Assembly (NCBI RefSeq): GCF_036324505.1
Contig: NC_086365.1
Coordinates: forward strand, 7,808,655-7,872,654
DNA length: 64,000 nt
Origin: Eleginops maclovinus
Lineage: Eukaryota; Chordata; Actinopteri; Perciformes; Eleginopidae
Direction: 5' to 3'
The position numbers and the translations under genes were made by a program. The notes beneath the pieces were generated by a model. It had not been told where the DNA came from. It made no database searches and saw nothing but the letters and a program-made list of their open reading frames with translations. Positions 23,301 through 60,159 of the stretch are shown here, piece by piece; the stretch's first letter is position 1; each line of letters starts with the position of its first letter.

Positions 23301-24015
23301 GTTCAGCTTTCTCAACCTGGCAGGTAAAAAGATTTGGATTTAGTTCAGTTAATATTAACTCCATTCAGAAAACAAGTGTTAAAAGATTGTTTGCTTGCAG
23401 TCCTGACCTGAAAAAGCAGGAATAAAATAAAATAAAACATTTACTGGCTAATGATTAGCTTCAGTCCCTCTGCAAGTGTATTACCTGAGGCCTTCACGGC
23501 TGCCTGGGACAGGACGCATACTCCACAACAATCCCATAGCTTCTTTCCCTGTGTAGGTTCCCCCACAACTCAAATCATCTGCAACTAAAAACCACATTCA
23601 AATATCAAAACAGCAAAATATCAGACAAGCAAATCAGCTGTAAAAAAAAAAAAGCACAGGTAGAGCTGATGTTGAACTTACAAAGTAAAATAAAATAAAT
23701 AAATAAAAAGCTCATACTATTTAACAAAGCCAAAATGTTTTAAAATGAAAAGCTAAAAATGTCTCTGGTGAGGATAACCATGTTAACATTATTTTGACGA
23801 GATAAAAAATAGGATATCTCACCAGACACTGTGCCTCTGTGATCACTGACGTAGTGCCCGTAGGCCTCCCAGTAGTCCTTGTCCTCAGATTGGTGGAGGG
23901 AGTGAAGGGTCACTGGAGATCCTGGTGGCAGATTCACCACTAGCACTTTGAACGCCTCATCCACCAGAGCCCGAGAGGGGTGCACAGAGAGAACCGGGGG
24001 GCCAGTGTGAGACAT
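20346..24015 (-). CDS. bile acid-CoA:amino acid N-acyltransferase / acyl-CoA thioesterase family enzyme
   Basis: Exons: 24015-23823, 23578-23485, 23316-23126, 23027-22864, 22760-22641, 22317-22241, 22155-22062, 21419-21339, 20986-20851, 20476-20346; 426 aa. Family members either hydrolyse acyl-CoA or transfer the acyl group to glycine or taurine. The N-terminal domain (LSVHPSRALVDE...) is followed by an alpha/beta-hydrolase core with GPGPFPGLLDMWG, nucleophile elbow GLSLGS (Ser237), acid NGIDDQNW (Asp326/327) and GHLIEPP (His362). Human BAAT has Cys at the nucleophile, so Ser points to thioesterase-type chemistry but does not prove it. The C-terminus PRAKL is a canonical PTS1 peroxisomal signal. 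The exon 5 donor is GC, not GT. The exon 6 donor is ambiguous: the stronger GTAAGT four bases upstream breaks frame. An in-frame upstream extension is discussed under findings. BAAT versus ACOT naming is left open. Confidence 0.87.
22389..22565 (-). mobile_element. tRNA-derived SINE with target-site duplication
   Basis: On the minus strand the head (from 22565) carries a polymerase III B box, ggttcgattcc (complement at 22500-22510). The tail ends in a ccgattaaaagcaaaaagcc-type sequence typical of fish SINEs. It is bordered by 16-bp direct repeats, ctgtggcacat(g/a)gttt, at 22373-22388 and 22566-22581 with one mismatch. It sits in an intron of the BAAT-like gene in the same orientation as the gene. 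Confidence 0.85.
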
Positions 24016-24070
24016 GGTGGAGAATCCTCTGTGAATCCACGGCTCCAGATGTTTTGTGTAATGGCTTAAC
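24016..24070 (-). other. 5' untranslated or N-terminal extension part of BAAT-like exon
   Basis: An acceptor (accta-acc-AG) ends at 24071, so the first coding exon probably starts at 24070. The 55 bases before the ATG stay open in frame and would read LSHYTKHLEPWIHRGFST before the Met. A matching upstream exon may end at 25030 (GAAAG/gtaagc on the minus strand). Confidence 0.4.
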
Positions 24071-24099
24071 CTGGTTAGGTCGGAGTTTGAAGAAGTACA

Positions 24100-26049
24100 T
24101 TTAATCAAGTACAATTAAGAGGTTCCTATACTTTGCTTGAATATTTCCATTTTACGTTACTTCTTACTTCTATTCCACTTCATTTATAGTAAAGTTATAG
24201 TCATAATTATTGCATTAATACCGATAAAATAGCCCAAAAGTAATCCAAGTTAAAAAGGTCTTCAAAATTATATTAAGTTTAAGGGTAGGCTACTTATAGC
24301 TCTTTTATTTCAGTATATTATCACTTTCTGAAAATATTTTACTTTTTACTCCACTAAATGTATCTGATAACTTTAATTACTAAGTAATAATACAAAATAC
24401 CGATAAACAAATAAATAATGATACATAATTATAGGTATAGCCATTCAGCACAATACGTGTTTTACATATATATACTAATGCCAACACTTTGGCTGTATAA
24501 AGGCTTTGTGATGCATAACTTTTACTTGTAAACGAGTTTCTACTTTTACTTACTTCGTACACCACTGATTACAAGTAATAACAACTGTATGCTCACGTTT
24601 TCATTCATATAAATGCTCTGTCAAAACTACTTGGACACTCTATCCAGGAAGCAGTACCAACCTGAGGCATTTAAGACCAGATACTTGCGGTTGTCTTGTA
24701 GTACAATACACACTGCTCAGTATACGTCGCGAAATGCGGGACCGCTTAATCAGATTCATCTTTAGCAGGTGAAAAAACTCTTTAACAAAGTTTTAACTAA
24801 GCGTGAAGGCACCACGAGTTAGCTCTCGATCACATAGCCTCAGTTAACCAGTTTCAGTTCAACATGTTAACGCTGAAATTAATTATTTAAATAACCATAT
24901 TCCGCACAGAAATGGTGCAACCCCTTCCCCTTCTACAAAAATACAGTGTTTTTCATTTTGACGCAACATCTGCAAATTCAATGCATATATCCGCTGTTAG
25001 CTCCGTAGTAAACCTCAGCTTTAGCTTACCTTTCAAGAAGAAATAAGTGCCCACCCCGACCCTTGGAACTCCTTATATCACTAAGCACTGGGATTAAGTT
25101 CAGTGAAGCCAAGGACAAGCCGTGAAAAGCCAATAAATGAAACCCTTCTTGATAAGAATACCTTTCAAAGTTAAACCAAAATACTCAAGTTGTGTTCAAG
25201 TTGTGTATGCGTTGCGTTCAAGTTGTGTATGTGTAAATGAGAACCAATAAATGTGTTCATTAATCATCATATCTTTGCATTGATTTAACTAATTTGTCAA
25301 TAATGTATTTATTCTTCATCCGTTACAAAATAGTAACAGAGTATAGTTTTGTAGTTATTGATTCAATAAACATTTAATTTATTAAAAACTGTGATTTTGT
25401 GTGTATACATTTTCAGGTTAATGTACACAAGTCCAAAACTTTAAAGCAGCCTTCCAATTATGAGAACAGCTTTGTTTTAGTGTTTTATAATAATTAAAAG
25501 ATACAACAATAATATGATGTTAATACCAAATATGACCTTATGGCTTAACAGGACATGGCAACAAAACAAATTAGAATACTTTAATACAAAATAAACTTGA
25601 ACTCAAAGGTTACAATAGGCAACATGTTAACAACTTAAAGTAAATTACAAAAATATTAATTTGATCTTATCCGATTGAATCAACCAAATACGACTTAGAA
25701 ATAGTCAGACTAATGCTGAGTTCATACATGTGATACTTTATATTCTTATGTGCAACATAAATATGTTTTTCTTAATGGTTTGTAGTCTACCAAAGTCACA
25801 ACTGAAGTACATTATTATCCCTTTTATCAGTTTTAACTGTGTATAAATGTGACAGCATGTGATGCAAGAAAATCAAGGTTATGTGTTTCCAAATGTTTTG
25901 AAAGAAATCAAAGTAGAGATAAATGAACTGCCTTTAGTGGTTCAATATTTTTTCTTAAACTCAACTCGTGTGCTTAAATAATAGTTTAAGTGTGTAATTC
26001 ATATAATGTTCGTTATTACAAACACAAATTTAAGAGCGGAACCATGTCG
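24100..26049. other. divergent intergenic region, BAAT-like to ssbp1
   Basis: This holds a degraded copy of a fish repeat rich in 'tactttact...' motifs (about 24105-24560), a possible leader exon of the BAAT-like gene near 25030-25075 with TATA-like ttatat upstream of it, and unremarkable AT-rich sequence. No gene is seen. Confidence 0.5.
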
Positions 26050-26135
26050 ACTTCCGGTAGATTGCCGGACCTATGTGGGAGACGGACAGGAAACAGCGTG
26101 AGGTTACCGAAGTCTGCTCTGAAGTGTTGCTCCTG
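26050..26135 (+). promoter_or_regulatory. ssbp1 promoter edge and untranslated first exon
   Basis: ACTTCCGGT at 26050-26058 is a GABP/NRF-2 type ETS site, common at promoters of nuclear genes for mitochondrial proteins. The segment ends at a strong donor, CTCCTG/gtaagt (26135/26136), consistent with a non-coding first exon spliced to 27575. Confidence 0.6.
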
Positions 26136-26715
26136 GTAAGTTTTAAACAAGCTCTCTTTTGTCATCTTGAGCTCATTTTCTACATACAAACTGTCATCTT
26201 TGCAGTGTTTATTTGCTTCAATCTGCAAACTAAACCACGTTGATAAAAACGTGAGTTCGTTACGGATTTATTACACGTTTCCATCCTAATGGCGGGAGAG
26301 CCGAGGAGCCTCATTGCTGCTGTGACTTTGAGTCTACGTTCAAACATGTTATTCTTCACATTGACTGTTTCTTTGACTGTATAGTAATCTCTCTGCAGAC
26401 CCACAAACACTGAGCAGATTTATCTGTAGCAGCTAATAATCTCACCAGACTCCATTCAAAAAATCTGCTAATTTAGTTTCTGTATTGGCTCATGTCAAAA
26501 TGTCAACAAGAATCAGGTTAATTGCTAAATATGTTTTCACCATCTAGAATATTTCAATACAAATATGAAAAGAGATACTTTTTAAAATAAACAATAATAA
26601 GTAATAACTCATATTACAGCACTTAGCGAGGTAGAGAGATACTTGATTGAACCCAAATTAGGACATTATTTAGTTACAGAAGTGGTGTATTCAGTCAGAA
26701 AACAATAACTTTAAA

Positions 26716-27060
26716 GGTGGGACAAGACGTACAGAAGCTCCGCTGTCCCAAGGACAGATACAGGAAAACATTCCTGCCTACTGAACTAATATATAATAAT
26801 AATAATCTGAACTCACTGCTCAATAGTTCCTATTTTATTTATTACTGTATTAATAACTTCACACTATACATTTAACGTTTATATTTAATTTAATATGCCA
26901 CTCTTGCACACTTTTATATTGTGTTAGCTGTATTTTAGCCCTTCCATTGTGTTTTATTTGTCAGATAGTTTACACATAAACTCATTATGTGCTACTTTGT
27001 TTTAAATGCTTCTGTAATGAAGAAAATTCCCAATTTGGGATCAACAAAGTCTTATAAACG
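26716..27060 (+). mobile_element. LINE 3' fragment with reverse-transcriptase ORF end
   Basis: A short frame reads QKLRCPKDRYRKTFLPTELI, matching the end of fish LINE second ORFs. About 300 bp of 3' UTR follow and end aatttgggatcaacaaagtc, a decayed form of the ggggatcaataaagt tail. The copy is 5'-truncated and lies in ssbp1 intron 1. Confidence 0.6.
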
Positions 27061-27621
27061 TAATAAAACATAAATAAAAACAATAAACAGCAGCAAGTAC
27101 ATCTGTATATCTACAGTAGAAAGGACATGAACCACAAAGAAACTGTATATCAAATGTTCTAGATAAGATGAATAGCTCGTAAAAAATAACAATGAAAAAG
27201 TTGAATAATGAATCAACTACCAAACTTACATTAAATTCTGGTAAAGTCGGTGTTTGCGATGTTGTGTACACATCTCTTCGATCAGATTGTATTGCCTTTC
27301 ATAAATAAGTTTGCTACATCTTTATACTATTATATATTTGTGCAGTTATGAATTCTGTTTCCAGTTTATTAGGTAATAGCTAAAGGAAATGCAGTCTATT
27401 ACAACAGTCCTGCATTAAAACCTTCTTTTTATGATTGTTATCATATTCAGGTGTTGATCAGCTTTATTATCATTTAAAGGATGTTGCTTTATGGCAGTGT
27501 TGTATGGTATGAAATGTTTATATCATTTATATTTATATTTATATAGATTTTTTATTTTTTATTTTTTGGTTCAGATCACTCTCTTAAAAGTCCTCAGAGC
27601 TGTCGGTGCACTGCAGACAAG

Positions 27622-29653
<2,032 letters not shown>

Positions 29654-30115
29654 AGCCCTCTCCTCTTTGTCTCCACCCGACAAGACAAATTCTTCTTTTC
29701 TTTTTTTCTCTTGTTTATACAAAAATAAGACTGGGAACCTGAAGTTAACCAAGTAAAGGACTCAGCCAAAGAGAAGAAGGGACAGGATAAACTGCGACAC
29801 TCACGTCATTAACTGTGGCACTTCCTGCTGGCTAAAAGCATCAAGAGAAGCAGAAAGAACCCACCTGTGAAGTATAAAAACACACATTGATTGCATCGAT
29901 TATTTCATTGTGTTACCTGTACAATAATGTTGCAAGGATAGATCTCATGCCCTGTTTGCAAGTTTTATGTGTGAGATAATGTTGGAAATAAGAGTTAGAG
30001 AGATGAAAATACACTGAGAGAAAGTTTCACTGTATTAGCAGATTCAGTACAAGAGGTTGTAGAAGTTGTTGTTATGATTTGTTTGCATCAGTTCATACAA
30101 CATCTCTTCAGCCTC

Positions 30116-30121
30116 AATAAA
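30116..30121 (+). terminator. ssbp1 poly(A) signal
   Basis: AATAAA about 460 bp after the ssbp1 stop codon, the first canonical hexamer of the 3' UTR. Confidence 0.6.
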
Positions 30122-31640
30122 GAACAAATTGTTTCTTGGTTAAGGAAGACGATACATTTCTTGAATTCATCTTTAAGGACATATTTGCAGCTGCAAGTTA
30201 TCCATAGTTATTTCACAGGATTTGTTAACTATTGGAGAAATACAGGTTATCAACAGATGTATTATTTAAACAAAGTGAAGCATTTGTTGCACCGGTCTGA
30301 TTTGTCTGTGTTAAATGTATTTCTTGCACTTCTCTTTATGCAAATATCTTGTGAAAGAAGGTGGTTTAACTGGACAGAAATATGCAGATGATTTGAAACT
30401 CTTTAGAGTAAAAAAAGACGAGTAAGAGACAAGCATGCAGGACGCACGTTCAATTAATTTTGCCATTTTCTTCTCGTTCCTCCTTTATTTTTGTTTTTGT
30501 GTTCATAACCCTGAGGAGTACAGAAATACAGGACATTGTTTGTTTTCTAGTGTGATATCTACTCGTGTTTTCTGCTTTGTCACTTTTCTGTCAGTTGTTA
30601 TCTCTCTGATCTGGGCACCATTTCCTTCCTAGGCCGAGACCAGTTCTATCTATCATCACTGTTGGTTAATTTCTCTGTAATGGTCGTTATAATACACCTT
30701 TTTTTCTAAAATATGTTTGTCCTTACATTTTTGTTCATTTTCAGTTATGATTCAACCACAGGGTGTTAATAACTGCTCATAAGTTCACTTACCTTTATAG
30801 AGGTGAATGTGTTTTAAAAAACAAAACAATTCTAAACAAGTGTAAATAAAAATAGTATAATTAAAGAAAAGTCAAAGCAAATGAATGAAAGCTATTTGTA
30901 TTGGAAACATTTGCAAACAGGTATATATTCAAATCTATAATGTATACAAAAATATGTAAACTTATTTATGTATATTTTCACTCGAGGACGATGATTAGCT
31001 GTTTCCCTGACAGTGGGCGCGGTTTTAAGGTAAAGGTATTCTTGGCCTAAAACAATTGGTCGCAGGATTTCTCAAAGTCCTTCCTGATTGGCTACGCTAC
31101 TTGTCAGTTAAAGGCACAGGAAGGCTTTGAACGTAAAGATTGGTCGGGAAGCTTGGTGTGGGCGATGCCATGAGTTGTTTAGAAATCTGTGGATTCAGTT
31201 TTTCAAAAAGCTGTGTGAGACCGGAACAGGGTAGAGTGGATTTAAAAATAAAAGCTAAAAAACATATTCATTACAGGATTTAGGATGAAAGTAAAAATTA
31301 TACAACTAATATATAGACATAGTGTCTTTCATAATTCAAAATTGTTATCAAACTTTATGTTGCATCGAATTTCAATTTACTAAATATAAATTGTGATTGT
31401 TTTATTTTGAAATCCATTACCGGAAACTATAGGCCTAGTTCGCTATTTTAGCTATTTGACTCTACTTCCATAAACAGCTAGAACAATTGAGTCACTTCAC
31501 ATTTTTACCAAAGCCTGTATACATACATTTTTACTTTTCATTTATCAACAGTGTATTAAATTACATTTACATTAAAAGACTTCCTCACTGTTACTGATTC
31601 CTTGAACTGTTTCATTTTATTTTTCAGTTTCTGTGTGACT
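30122..31640. other. intergenic region between ssbp1 and creb3l2
   Basis: AT-rich DNA without a gene. The only notable block is 31010-31180, less AT-rich, with three inverted CCAAT boxes (ATTGG at 31055, 31087 and 31139); the first two are 32 bp apart. It may be a distal promoter or upstream start of creb3l2. Confidence 0.5.
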
Positions 31641-31973
31641 CCGCCCATACACATTCCTGTGTGTCTGCGCTGTGAAGAGGAGGAGGAGGACAGAGAAAAG
31701 TTGAGGGGCTGCAGAAAGAGAGGGGATGATAAACAACAACACTTCAGTCTGACTCCTGCAACTTTCTGACACATTTACCCCAAGTTTAACCCAACGAGGC
31801 GTGTTTGTAATTTATTTATTTATTTAGTTCACAAGTTGTCGAGACCTTTTTTCTTTGGCGGAGTTGGAGCTTTCGAGTTGACTACATTGCACGCTGCTGT
31901 TTTCACTGCTTTTCACCTTCCAAAACCCCAACAAACCCCGCAGAAGTGCAAAGGGAGTGTGTGTTGAGGAATC
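31641..31973 (+). promoter_or_regulatory. creb3l2 promoter-proximal region and 5' UTR
   Basis: A purine block (gaggaggaggagga, about 31676-31690), a GC-box-like ccgccc (31640s) and a GC rise towards the ATG mark the likely start region. The ATG context atcATGG is acceptable. No TATA box was found at a clear distance. Confidence 0.4.
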
Positions 31974-54205
<22,232 letters not shown>

Positions 54206-57200
54206 GGTTCATGTCAACACCCCACCATTATCCCACCATGACCCCCCCCCCCACCTCCCCATGATGACCTGGTTCAAACCTCATACAGTAGTTCCACTGC
54301 TGATTGTTCCATCTCTGCTCAATCAGACACACTGTAATGGTATTAATTAATCATTTTATAATAATAATAATTTACAAGGAGGCACTGGCTGCTTTAATTT
54401 CTGAAGTAAAAATGCACTGAATAATTTTTACATGAGTCAATCATCAGTTGTCTTCATTGACATTCAAATAGATGGAGTGAATTCCAGTGGAGAGTATTTT
54501 CAAATATGACGTGAGGCTTTTTACAGGACACTGAGGGAGAGAACCTTTGTATTTATAGAAACCTTTTTGGGGTTTTTCATAAAGTTATTGCTCTTTGTAG
54601 TTCTTTTAAATGTTTTATTCCATTCCAGTGAGCCCCCTTTTGATACTTCTGTTTGTGTTCATATTGTGTTTTTTTATTTTTATTTTATTGTACTCATTTA
54701 TATATTGTTATATATTTGCTTCAGCTGACTTTACATTTCAAACATCTAAGGCTTAACCCGGGTTTCTGCGCTCATTTTAAAACCGTTTTTATTTTTGAAA
54801 ACTTTACATCAATGTGCAGCTTGAAGCTGTTGCTTTGTTATTATGAATACTGACTGCAGATTTAAAACCCATTTAAATAAAAAGCATTAATGAGGACTTT
54901 ATCCCTTAAATAATTACATGTTTTTTCAACATGCATCTCAAAATATCTGTTATGCATCCCAAAATGTTGCTTCTCCTCTAAGGAATTGTTCGATATTGAC
55001 ATTGAGGAAACATTATTGTGCCTTTCTTGCCGAGAGTTAGAGATTATTAAGCATATTTCCCCAAATGTCCAACTTATTTTAATTTTTGTAAAGAGATGTG
55101 TGCTGGAACCAAAGAATGAACTTTATTTTGCCTTTTTTCCTGTGATGTTTTTGCCTTAAACACTTTCACTGTCAGCTGCTCTGATCTCTCAGCATTTGCC
55201 AAAAAAAAGTTTCTTCCCAGAAGTGAAAAAAAAGTATCTATTTTTGTAAATATAAGTTGTTAATAAATAAGCAAGTCTAAAACTGTCTGGGATCTGGAGT
55301 TTATAAACCAATCCATAATTTATCCTCAGTCTTTTGGATGCGATGGTGATGAAGGATGAACATAGCTTTGTCCTGACTTCTGTTTCTGGTTCAGTGTGTT
55401 TAATAGATATCATGGCTTTAAAAGTCTTAACTGTTCATTTTAAGTGTATTGCAGGTGGGGTTTTACATTTCTCAGCTTTGAAACATGTTTTGTTATGTGT
55501 GTTTAACCCATTCCACTTTCTGTGCATCCATGTTGTAAATACAAACATCCCATTTGTAAAAAATCTTCATCCACCGTCAAAAGTATAGCAAATTAAGCTA
55601 AGAAACATAAGAAGTGGTATATAACAAACTGAAGATGAAATCCACTGTTAACACAAATATATACCAGTCCAATTAAGAGATTTAAAAATACTATTTATAT
55701 AACTTGGTCTCATGCTTTGTGTTTTCAATCAGTGGCTAGATTGTCAAAGATTTAACCGTCATTGTTTATGTTGTTCAGCCAAAACTTGGATTTTATTTGG
55801 AACATTTCAATGGAAATTCTCTTCTAGTTAGTCTGAAATTAGCAGCAAGTGGAGAGAATATTATATGTAAATGTAATGTTGCTTCTGTTTAAAGCCACTC
55901 TTGTCTTTTTGCTTTCAAATGAATATAGTAATTTCCTTAGTAAAATCATATTTTGCAAAACCACATTGTGATTGTGTGTGGTCTTTCTTATGGTAAATTG
56001 CTGACATTAGAGAAGAAAGAGAGACACACAAAATGTTTTTGAGCTAGGGAAAATGTAAAAAGTACCAAGATATCTTAATGTTACATGCAATAATGCCATT
56101 GGACTCTGTACCTGTGTGTTAATACAATGGCATATTCTTGCTTATGGTTAAATATTGTGTTTATATTCTTGTACATTGTGCCTTTTCTTTAGCAGAGGTG
56201 GGAAGTAACTAGGTAGATATACTCAAGGACTGCTCTGAAGTACAATTTTAAGAGACTTGTACTTGAGTATTTTTATGCTACTTCTACTCTACAATTCAGA
56301 GGCAACTCGTGTAGTTTAACTTCATTCATTTTGTACCTTTAGTTACTTTAAAGACTTGTATTAACACTTAAATCAGACTTTAGTTCCACCTGGAGTAAAT
56401 TCACAAGCTTTTAACTTGCCTGTGCATCTACTGTTATTGGCAAATGTTTTGAAATAGTAACGTTTTAATCTTGGGTTATACTGCCCAGAAGTGTGAGAGT
56501 TTGTAGATAGATATTTTGATATGGTTTTGCTGTTTCAAATGTGACTCCATTTACTTCAAATCATCAATAATTGTTCTACCATTGTCCTCCCTGAAAGTAT
56601 GAGAAAGAAAATATATTTTCTTCAAGCGTTCAAGACAACACATTGTGTACAAATGACTTTTGTGGGTGAAGTGTTCTTCTAAGTACTAACCTTTAAAAGA
56701 AAAACTGCCCAAATGTAATGCTAACGTCAGTGCACGATAAATAATTGCTATAGCCTCAAAACTTTTCTATGCAACGTTAAACTAAAGTTGAACTGCATTA
56801 GGACAAAAAGGCTTCTCAGGGTTAACGCAGGCCTGCGGAGGAGCTTCTATCCCCTCCATCATGACGAGGATCCTGAAATAGATCAGCAGCAGCGCCTCAT
56901 AATTAGTAATGAGAATTGCTCTGACAGTCCCAAGACAAAACGCAGTCCCACAGCTCCACAACACCAGTGTCATAGTAACAAGGCAGAAATACATTCCTTC
57001 ATGGCTCCAGTTATGGTGCGATGCTTTGTCATAAAATCGATATGAAAACACAAAGCAGTTTCCAAACTGTGTGATGAAACATTTGTAACAAAGATCAAGG
57101 AGCTGTGGTTTGTTTCACAGGGTTGCATGAGTTTCCATGCTCACAACCTGTTAACTATAAATGAAAAAAGGCTTTCATCAAGGCTCACAGTGATCAAGTC

Positions 57201-57689
57201 TACATTGTTTTCTCTCTTTGAGTCCTAATGAGAGTCTAGCAGGATCATTTCTGAGTTTTTTATTTTCTAAAATTGGGTTTCTTCTCTTAACCCTCTTTTC
57301 TGTAAGCACATCTGTGCCAAGAACAAATCTAAATAGATGAAAACTAAAGTTATGCATAATGAATATCATGTTGCTCATGTCAATGAAAAGTCAACATTAT
57401 GAGAGGCTGAATCGAAAACACAAGGTGTTAAAATATTAGGAAAGAATTTTGTGATATTAACACACTGTTGATTTATTTAGTCAAATATTGTGTTACGTTA
57501 AGTTAAAGATGTTGACGTATTTGATACTTAGTGGAAAATGTAGTAGTCGTCAAAATGAAGTCAAATTTATGTATTCAAAATGCTGACTTAATGGGTCAAA
57601 ATTAGGAGATACTAGTTCAACAAGTGACATATTTATTCAAAACAATGTGATGGTAAGTAAATGATTACGTTCCAAAATGATGTAGATAG
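54206..57689. other. creb3l2 3' UTR and downstream intergenic DNA
   Basis: A run of C residues (54240-54256) lies soon after the stop. From about 56195 there is a copy of a widespread teleost repeat (gaggtgggaagtaact, then 'acttgagtatttttatgcta'). At 56788-57045 both strands stay open over about 85 codons, which is unexplained. No gene is recognised. Confidence 0.5.
54876..54881 (+). terminator. candidate poly(A) signal of creb3l2
   Basis: AATAAA 670 bp after the stop. Another candidate lies at 55262-55267. Mammalian CREB3L2 has a multi-kilobase 3' UTR, so the true end may be later. Confidence 0.4.
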
Positions 57690-58015
57690 ATAGATAGAAT
57701 CGGAGGATGAAACCCTCTTTATTAGTCACATACATGCACACAGCAGAGCACACACAGTGAAATTGGTCCTCTGCATTTAACCCATCCTAGTACTAGGAGC
57801 AGTGGGCAGCTATCGTGCAGCGCCCGGGGAGCAATGGGGAGGGGGGGATTGAAGGTGTCCGGTGCCTTGCTCAAGGGCACCACAGCAGGGCCTAGGAGGT
57901 GAACTGGGACCTCTCCAAGTAGCAGTCCACTTTCCATATTTTCAAGTCTGTTCGGGGACTTGAACCGGCGACCCTACGATTCCCAGTCCAAGCCCCTACT
58001 TACTGAGCCACTGCT
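57690..58015 (-). mobile_element. tRNA-derived SINE
   Basis: On the minus strand the head reads cagcagtggctcagtaagta (A-box-like, complement at 58001-58010) and later ggttcaagtcc (B box, complement at 57956-57966). The body contains 'cttgagcaaggcaccgga' and 'ggttaaatgcagaggacca', matching a common fish SINE. The tail ends in a TCTA microsatellite at the left edge. No target-site duplication was identified. Confidence 0.75.
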
Positions 58016-59757
58016 GGAATGTTGACTTATGAGACCTATTAAGTGTAAAGTGTATTGTTTAGTGAAGACAATGTCCAAATTATGATACTAAGACACAATT
58101 ATGAGATTTGTAGTCAAAATGTTAACTTATTTAGTCAAAATGAAGTGAAAATTATGTAATGAGTAAATGAAAATGATGATATTAAGTCAAAAACACGTGA
58201 TTTGAAGACTAAAAACTGAGTTATTAATCGAGATTACGTTAAACGAAGTAAAGATATCGAGGCATCAAGTCAAATGTATGTCATACTTGTTGACCTTCAT
58301 AAGTCAAATCCTTGTTGTCACGAAGATGTGTAGTCACAATGTTGTGTCGTGACATCTATAATGACTGCTTGTCCCCGTGTTATTTCATATCCATGCAGTG
58401 TGTTTTCCTTTAATTATTTATGGTTGGTAATTGCAGAGATTGCAGACAGATGCTCCCCTGCAGAAAAGGTCAAACATTTCACCTCAGGTCACAGAGGACT
58501 TTATAAATCTGAAGGCTTCTTGCAATAAAGGGAAACATAAGAGCAGACAGATGTGGCCTTATGTTTGAAAGGAAGATATACTGCTGCACAGAAAGCATTA
58601 CAATCATTTGGTCAGAGTATATTATCAACAATCACACATGCACATCTGTATAGACAACATATGGGCTATTTGTGAGTGTGTGCGTGTGATAAGTGTGTGC
58701 AGCTCACCCTCTGCCCTACTTTCTGAGTAATGATGCTGCAGAAAGGAGGAGGAGAGGGAATATCCCACAATGCCACGCTGCTCATCCCATGGGCCAGATG
58801 GACGGACAGACACACAGATAATCTTATAGATGGATGGATGATGCAGTTACAGTCCGCACACACTGAACGTGTTAATTGTCGCCGCCCTCACAGCAGCTCG
58901 CTCTTTCGCAGTTTTTCTAAGCTGCCATGTCACAAGAGATTCAGACACCCAACTTCCGGTCACTTATAAGAAAGTAAAATAAAAAAATGAACCCAGTGCA
59001 ATTTCAGTAAAAAGCCGATCCCAAAATATACACAAGAGCAAAATATATTATTTTTAATTTAAATAGTGAAGCACATCAAACACATCCTATTATAAACATT
59101 ATGACAAGGCAGAGAGTTGTAATAATAATAATAATAATAATAATTGAATATCATATTGAACTGTCTGAATTTGTAACCCCTGCAAAAGTGCACATTAAAT
59201 TAAATGTCAATGCCTTTTATTTTGTTGTGCTATTTAATTTTCTCTATGCCAATACTACACAAATGTGCCGGATAATCACAAAGTTAAAAGTTGCATTCAT
59301 TCATTAAACATGAAAACTAAATTGCTCCCATTACATTTCCTAACTACCGTTAGAGCATGATGTTAAAACAATGTATGAATGATTTATGAATTAAAGTATG
59401 ACAACACATCTAACAAATAAATACACTCAAACACAATAAAAGATACAGTATATGCAGTATATAATATAAAAAAGATGCCTTGTGTCGTGAGAAAAATGGG
59501 AATAATTCAAATTATTTTCCACTTAATCAACAACTATTTTAACCAGAAACATTAAGTATTATTTTGTCTTTTTAAAAACACCTCTTCTACACAGCATTAA
59601 ATAAATGATTGCTTTTTTAAAGAAAGCTTTTATTGTGAAGGATATGAAGCTGCACTTCCTGCTTCACATTTTAGATTGACGTAGCACACTGGCAGTTGGT
59701 TTGGTGCTCGTGAGTGCAGTTCGGTCTGTTGTCCAGGGCGACCGTGCCCGGCTGCAG
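58016..59757. other. intergenic region upstream of dgki
   Basis: AT-rich, with a (TAA)n run at 59116-59143. Short GC-richer stretches (58440-58560, 58720-58960) may be conserved non-coding DNA, but this cannot be judged from one genome. No gene was found. Confidence 0.5.
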
Positions 59758-59765
59758 TATATAAA
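59758..59765 (+). promoter_or_regulatory. TATA box of dgki
   Basis: TATATAAA followed by GG lies 184 bp upstream of the dgki ATG at 59942. It implies a start site near 59790 and a leader of about 150 nt. The GC content rises sharply from here through the first exon. Confidence 0.65.
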
Positions 59766-59941
59766 GGCGGTTATCGGTCAAAAATCAAAACGGACAAGCC
59801 GCTCAAACACGCTAACGGTGTCGCGTTTACTCCCCCTTTAACCTTTAAATCCTCCGCTCCTCCACCGGCACCTGTGTACCCTCACAAGCCGGGAGAGAGG
59901 GGGTCCAGAGCGGAGGGGCAACACAGCCAGGACCGACCGGC

Positions 59942-60159
59942 ATGGACCCCCAAGCTAAGAGTCGACCCGGCCTGGGGGGCTTCAGTGGGCGCCTGGCCTC
60001 TCTGGGAGCTGACGGGGGTGACTCGGAGTCCGGAGCCGGTTCAGAGGAAGCTTCGGTGGGCTGCTGCAGCGACACATTCAGCAGTCTGCCCGACATTGAG
60101 CAGGACACACTGGAGGAGAAATTAAGAGGACTGGCGTTCAGAAAACAGACCTCGTATCG
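59942..60159 (+). CDS. dgki: diacylglycerol kinase iota, first coding exon (partial gene)
   Basis: DGK iota phosphorylates diacylglycerol to phosphatidic acid and so ends DAG signalling, mainly in neurons. This exon gives 72 full codons: a low-complexity Gly/Ser/acidic start (MDPQAKSRPGLGGFSG) and then DTLEEKLRGLAFRKQTSYR, which matches the ALEEKLRNLTFRKQVSYR region before the C1 domains of mammalian DGKI. It ends in phase 2 at a GTGAGT donor. The C1, catalytic and ankyrin exons lie beyond the right edge. DGK zeta is the closest alternative. The position next to creb3l2, as on human 7q33, favours iota. Confidence 0.85.

Noticed and set aside
57956..58015. tRNA gene on the minus strand (ggttcaagtcc)
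   Set aside because: The A and B boxes belong to a SINE head continuous with a known type of SINE body ending in a microsatellite.
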